From Patellaria atrata CBS 101060 (lineage: Eukaryota > Ascomycota > Dothideomycetes > Patellariales > Patellariaceae), in assembly GCA_010093705.1 (NCBI GenBank), contig MU006093.1, positions 827,301 to 891,300 on the forward strand: a stretch of 64,000 nt of DNA, written 5' to 3'. The position numbers and the translations under genes were made by a program. The stretch's first letter is position 1, and each line of letters begins with the position of its first letter. The notes beneath the pieces were generated by a model. That model did no database searches. It was not told where the DNA came from and saw only the letters and a program-made list of their open reading frames with translations. Shown here piece after piece: positions 59,660 through 64,000 of this stretch.

Positions 59660-61395
59660 GGCTCAGCAGCAAGCACTTCGTCTTGCTAGGCAAGATGCTT
59701 AGTGATGGATTATCGATAGGGGTATCTGCACCTCGTCAGCACTCTAAGAAGAGATCGATTGTGGGTCTGACAGAGCACAAACGATCAAAAAGAGATTTCA
59801 AACTCGAAGAATCTTCAAACGATACTGATATTCTCCAACTGCAGTATATGATTCCCCCCTAAGGACATACTGAAGCATATATAACCTCTGATGTTGGGGG
59901 CTGGGACGATGAAGTCGCCGTTTGACATTTGCTTCAATCCAACATCTTACTAAAGTCTCCTGCTGCGAACATCAAACAGAAAACAGATAAAGCCGGGGAG
60001 CATAGGAGACTCGGTAGTTCTAGAACCTTGTACATTAGGATTAGATCTACGACTAGGGAAGCGCAAGCGTAAGTGTTCTTTGCTTATATACTAATGATAC
60101 CCTTCCATGATGGGTTAGGAGGAGAGCCAGGGGTTCACCAAACGGAGCGGAGACTTTCTTTTCTTGGCTCTTGGCTCTCTGCTTTAGGTAGACAGTTACA
60201 ACGGGTCTGAAACATCACATCGACCATTCCCTCTGTCATTCAGAATGCCTGTAACCTCTATGGCCGCTGCTTTGTTACTGCTCTCGTCACAAACCGGGTG
60301 CAAAACTCCCGGTACGCGCAGGAGGCCAAGTTTCTGCCAAGTGTGATGCGGCTCTTGAATCGTTCAAGCCTCAGCTCTTCTTCTACCAGACTACGGTACC
60401 ACTTCCTTTACCTCATTCACTTTGAGGCGGACGTCGTCGCCAAGATGAGCGTCTCAGGTAGAAACGGTTTTATGCTTACTTCACGACGTCTCTCATTGGT
60501 TTCTAGTATAGGCACTTCTCAGATTTTCTGTAATAGTACAGTGTGGAGTACTCTTCTGTTCTATAGGCCCATTCTGATCACCGCCTGTCTCAACGCAAAC
60601 CTGGGTCCTTGTTGGGGCTCCAACTGTCTGGACGATGACAATTTTGAGGCTTCGATGCTGAGGCCAAGGAGACTGTGTGGGAATCCTTTTCGAGAATGAC
60701 TGAAGCCAAGAGCGAAACCACACTTGAAATTCCTGAATCTAGAATGCCAATACCTTCGGCCAATCACGGAGTGCGTAAGCTATACCGCAGGAAAACTTTC
60801 GAAGAGTATGAATCTTCTTCCATCAGTATCCTAGCCTTCTAGGAACGTCTGTGATGCGGCTCCGACACTGATCTAGAATAGCACGACACACGTAACAAAA
60901 GTGGTCAATCATATCGCAGGAAGTGTCGAGCACAGACTGAATGATTACTCCTACAGCCAACGACAAGTGACAAGACTGTGGAGAGTGTGCTAGTGGGGTT
61001 CTACGATATGAGCTGGGGGATACTACACAATCTGTAAGTTCTTTAAAGCGAACATGAATCCTCTTCTCTGGGCACCAAGACAACCATCAAGTGGTATCTT
61101 CACTTCAATTCTTTCTCTCGTCGCTGGAACGGCCTATTCCTTGTGTTTTTTAGTTCCTTTCTCTTCGTTGTTTATTTTTTTTTTGACCTTCCCGCTGGTC
61201 GGATTAATTTGATTTTTCTATTCGGGAGTTTTTTTAGTTGATATTGATCGTACTGCTTTCTTCGGCGAGAAAAATATACCAACTTAAACATCCGCTTCTC
61301 AAAGTTTACCAAAGGGTATGTGAGGAATTACTCGAATTGAGATGAGGCTAATGAATTGAACAGTTTTTATCCATCATAGCTAAACCGATCCAGCA
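59660..61395. other. 1.7-kb stretch between divergent metal transporters, with a possible gene remnant
   Basis: The ends are the promoters of the CDF and ZIP genes. Near 60246-60720 there are coding-like pieces in different frames: a short ORF with a hydrophobic leader (MPVTSMAAALLLLSSQ) at 60245, KLPVRAGGQVSAKCDAALES near 60303-60360, and TEAKSETTLEIPESRMPIPS near 60700-60760. I could not join them into a gene with good splice sites. A decayed small secreted-protein gene is possible. Confidence 0.3.
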
Positions 61396-62933
61396 ATGTC
61401 TACTGACGAGCGTCCCGTTTGTGGAGGAGGCGGTATCGATGCAGCCAACTATGATTTTCCGCTTCACATAGCAGCTGTTTGTATGATGCTACTTTTCAAA
61501 ACATCACGTAAAAGTGGCTAACTCGAGATAGTTATTGTATTCGCTGCAAGTATCGCAGGTTCGTTTACTATCCTTTATCTTTTGAGGTCCGGAATGATAA
61601 CAGAGAATAGGGGCCGGCTTTCCCGTAGTGGCAAAGAAAATAAGATGGATGAAAATTCCACCAAAGGTTTTCTTTTTCTGTAAACATTTCGGTACTGGTG
61701 TCCTAATCGCCACTGCATTCGTACATGTAGGCATGGTTCTGAACTTTCTTTAACGTACCCGCTGACCACTTTAAGCTCGTACCAACGGCTTTTGCGTCAC
61801 TCACTGATCCGTGTTTACCTCCTTTGTTCACTGATATATATCCCGCACTTCCGGGAGTTATCATGATGTTTTCTCTCTTCTGTCTTTTCGCTCTTGAAAT
61901 GTGGCTGAATGGCAAGACTGGTGGCCATTCCCACGGTGGACCGACTGGAACTTCAGGCTCGCTTGTGGAAAATGCTGCACGATTCGGCATCTCTACTCCC
62001 TTGGAAGCGGGAAGATCTAGAGGGCCTCTCCCTGGGACTGCCCTCACCCGAAACGACAGCTATATGAGCGATGGTAGTTATCCGGATGAGAAAGCAGGAT
62101 ATGTTCATACGTAAGACCTAATTCCTTCCTTTGGACGCTTATTTGGTTAACGAAATTTCAGCACTGTTCACCCCGTTGAAAATCCGTTCGAAACGAAAGA
62201 TGGAGAGCTTCCCTCTGAGATGCCAGCATGGTTTGTCGCATTCTACAAACAATATGTTCGCCAACGTGACGAGCTTATTGCAATGGTCACGCGAGTACCC
62301 AGTTATACACCCGATCCACAACCCCAAGCTTATCCCGCTGTCTCAAGTTTTGATCGTGATGAAGAAGGATGGGTTGATCCTCTTGTTCTTAAGAAGATGA
62401 ACCTGAACATTACCCTTCTTGAAGGTGGTATTCTTTTCCACTCAATTTTCGTTGGCATGACGATCTCAATAACAAGTGAGGGCTTCATCATCCTCCTCAT
62501 TGCTATTCTCTTCCACCAATTCTTCGAAGGTCTTGGTCTTGGTTCTCGCATTGCAGAGGTCCCCTATCCAAAGAAGAGCCCGAGGCCTTGGATTCTTGTT
62601 GTTGCCTTTGGCACCACATGCCCCATTGGTCAAGTCATCGGACTCGTGACGAGAAATAGCTATGATCCAAGCAGTGCCTTCGCCCTCATTCTTGTCGGAG
62701 TCTTCAATGCTATGTAAGCTAACTCAACAAGTATGTTGATCCCTGTGGTCGAGACTAACATTCACTTTAGATCTTCTGGCCTCCTGATCTACGCTGCTTT
62801 GGTGGACTTGCTCCAGGAAGATTTCCTTTCCGAGGAGGCTAACCGCACCCTTTCGGGCAAGGATAAGATCGTTGCGTTTCTCATTTTGCTCCTCGGCGCC
62901 CTTGGTATGGCTATCGTCGGTGCTTTCGCATAG
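61396..62933 (+). CDS. ZIP-family zinc/iron transporter
   Basis: The protein is predicted to bring Zn2+ (or a related metal) into the cytosol. Exons are 61396-61480, 61532-61558, 61611-61726, 61776-62110, 62162-62713 and 62771-62933, giving 425 residues. Exon 2 is only 27 bases and codes the middle of the first helix (IVIVFAASIAG joins across it). ZIP marks are KHFGTGVLIATAFVHLVPTA in helix 2-3, ILFHSIFVGMTI in helix 4 and LFHQFFEGLGLGSRI in helix 5; the last two carry the HS and HQxxEG metal site. The loop between helices 3 and 4 is long (~120 residues) and holds a short GGHSHGG motif. The N-terminus CGGGGIDAANYDFPLHIAA is usual for fungal Zrt-like proteins. Confidence 0.94.
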
Positions 62934-64000
62934 ACCATGTCAGTGGATAGCCTTCGAGTTGCATATAAGATAACACGGTCTTTGTTCATCTATTCACTAT
63001 GTATATTACTTTCCAAGAAAATGGATCAGAAAAAGATGGAATATTGGACACTACTACGCACAAATTACCGGCTCGTGTTGGATCAAGCCGAAGCAATCGT
63101 TTATCATTCTCTCCATCTATGTTCAAGGCGTCGGGCGATTGCGGGAAATTAATGATGATGACTATATATAAAGAGTAGAGTCGATCGCTTCTCACGCCAT
63201 GACTGTTGCTCCACTACACTAGGAGCTGTATGGAGTATTTGACCAATCTCGACAGAGGCTCTTCAGGGCGTATATAGCCCCTGTACGGCGTTGGGAGTGG
63301 TTCCCGTCAGCTATCTATCACGCGTTAGAGAAATGACAATCATGTCAGCCTTTTCAACTTTCTATATAGACAAATGTGCTTAGGCGCAGTGGGAATTAGT
63401 AGGCTAAATGCACCATCATCTCCCAAGCCATGCACTATGTTTCATGTCGACAGATTGGTGTCAGGAACAATTGAGGCACAACCCCGCACACTCACTCTCG
63501 ATCCACTTCCCCGGAATATCTACGCGAAGCCGCTCTCAAAACGGACGACCAGATTTCAACCTCAATCTAATCCTCTGAGCGAATTGTGTGATATTGGGCC
63601 ACGCCGGAAATATTGTTACTGCTTTCCGCAGAGATACTCCTGACGATATCTATTAGAGATATGTTTTCCTCCCTCGCCAGGATCGTCTTGATAGCTACAT
63701 ATCTCCAAACAACTCCAGTTACTGAGAAACCCGATGGCTTATTGTCCATAACGGGAAGATTTCAAGGAGGCTCTGCATGCACGATGTTATCGTCTATATC
63801 CCTACTGCTTGGCCCTTCTGTCAGGAACTCCCGGGATCGGTAGTCAATGTGACCCGGTTCAAGAGGTGATCGATATGAATATCCCACTTGGCTTTCTGTT
63901 CAGTTGGGTGGATGGCAGTTTTTCGCCGAGCTCATTGGATTTCGGCTATTGTCAGCAATCTGAGAGCGTTTAAAATGTGTTCTGGAAGATGAAGAAATTA
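62934..64000. other. Right-edge stretch without a recognised gene
   Basis: It holds the 3' flank of the ZIP gene and then two overlapping short ORFs (63374-63643 and 63613-63843, plus strand) without recognised motifs. A gene that starts or ends beyond the edge cannot be excluded. Confidence 0.4.

Overview
The window is nuclear DNA of a filamentous ascomycete (Pezizomycotina). Genes are split by short introns, mostly 41-80 bases, with GT..AG ends and CTAAC/CTGAT-type branch sites. Coding density is moderate, AT-rich gene-free stretches lie between genes, and the gene set is typically fungal. The style fits Leotiomycetes, but that is an inference; no sequence here proves the class. No tRNA, rRNA, CRISPR array, intact transposon or virus-like element was recognised.

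Layout, left to right. 1-697(-): 5' part of the second-largest RNA polymerase III subunit. 2706-6707(+): Puf4-like Pumilio RNA-binding protein. 7961-8515: broken AA9 (LPMO) gene with an internal duplication. 9664-10720(+): secreted GH43 glycosidase. 13840-16088(+): orphan seven-helix membrane protein with a long tail. 16802-17914(-) and 18113-20085(+): the divergent pair MAK16 / MSS1 (MnmE). 20406-20656(-): an unusual short-peptide transcript with two ORFs that both end in GRGGYN. 25103-26125(-) and 26596-28367(+): divergent HUS1 / cytochrome P450. 32243-32868(+): MARVEL-like membrane protein. 33500-34561(+): ubiquitin-like/WLM protease. 35116-36230(-): LicD-family protein. 38708-40425(+): O-acetylhomoserine sulfhydrylase. 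41833-44189(+): peroxisomal acyl-CoA synthetase. 44726-46703(+): Mid1 calcium channel subunit. 47297-47730(-) and 48178-49878(+): divergent SPT4 / PPT1. 50598-51857(-): RFC4. 52673-57329(+): a patatin gene followed at once by a NACHT-ankyrin (NLR-type) gene. 58157-59659(-) and 61396-62933(+): manganese-type CDF and ZIP metal transporters.

Most genes are housekeeping: Pol III transcription, ribosome assembly, mitochondrial tRNA modification, DNA-damage checkpoint and clamp loading, transcription elongation, sulfur amino acids, fatty-acid activation, and calcium, manganese and zinc transport. The accessory parts are the P450, GH43, the AA9 relic, the patatin/NACHT locus and the short-peptide gene. 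The patatin/NACHT pair resembles fungal NLR systems that control regulated cell death and non-self recognition. It may be one gene or a linked effector-sensor pair.

Exon boundaries were worked out by hand from splice signals and reading frame. All multi-exon models given here close in frame, but none has been checked against transcripts or homologues by search.
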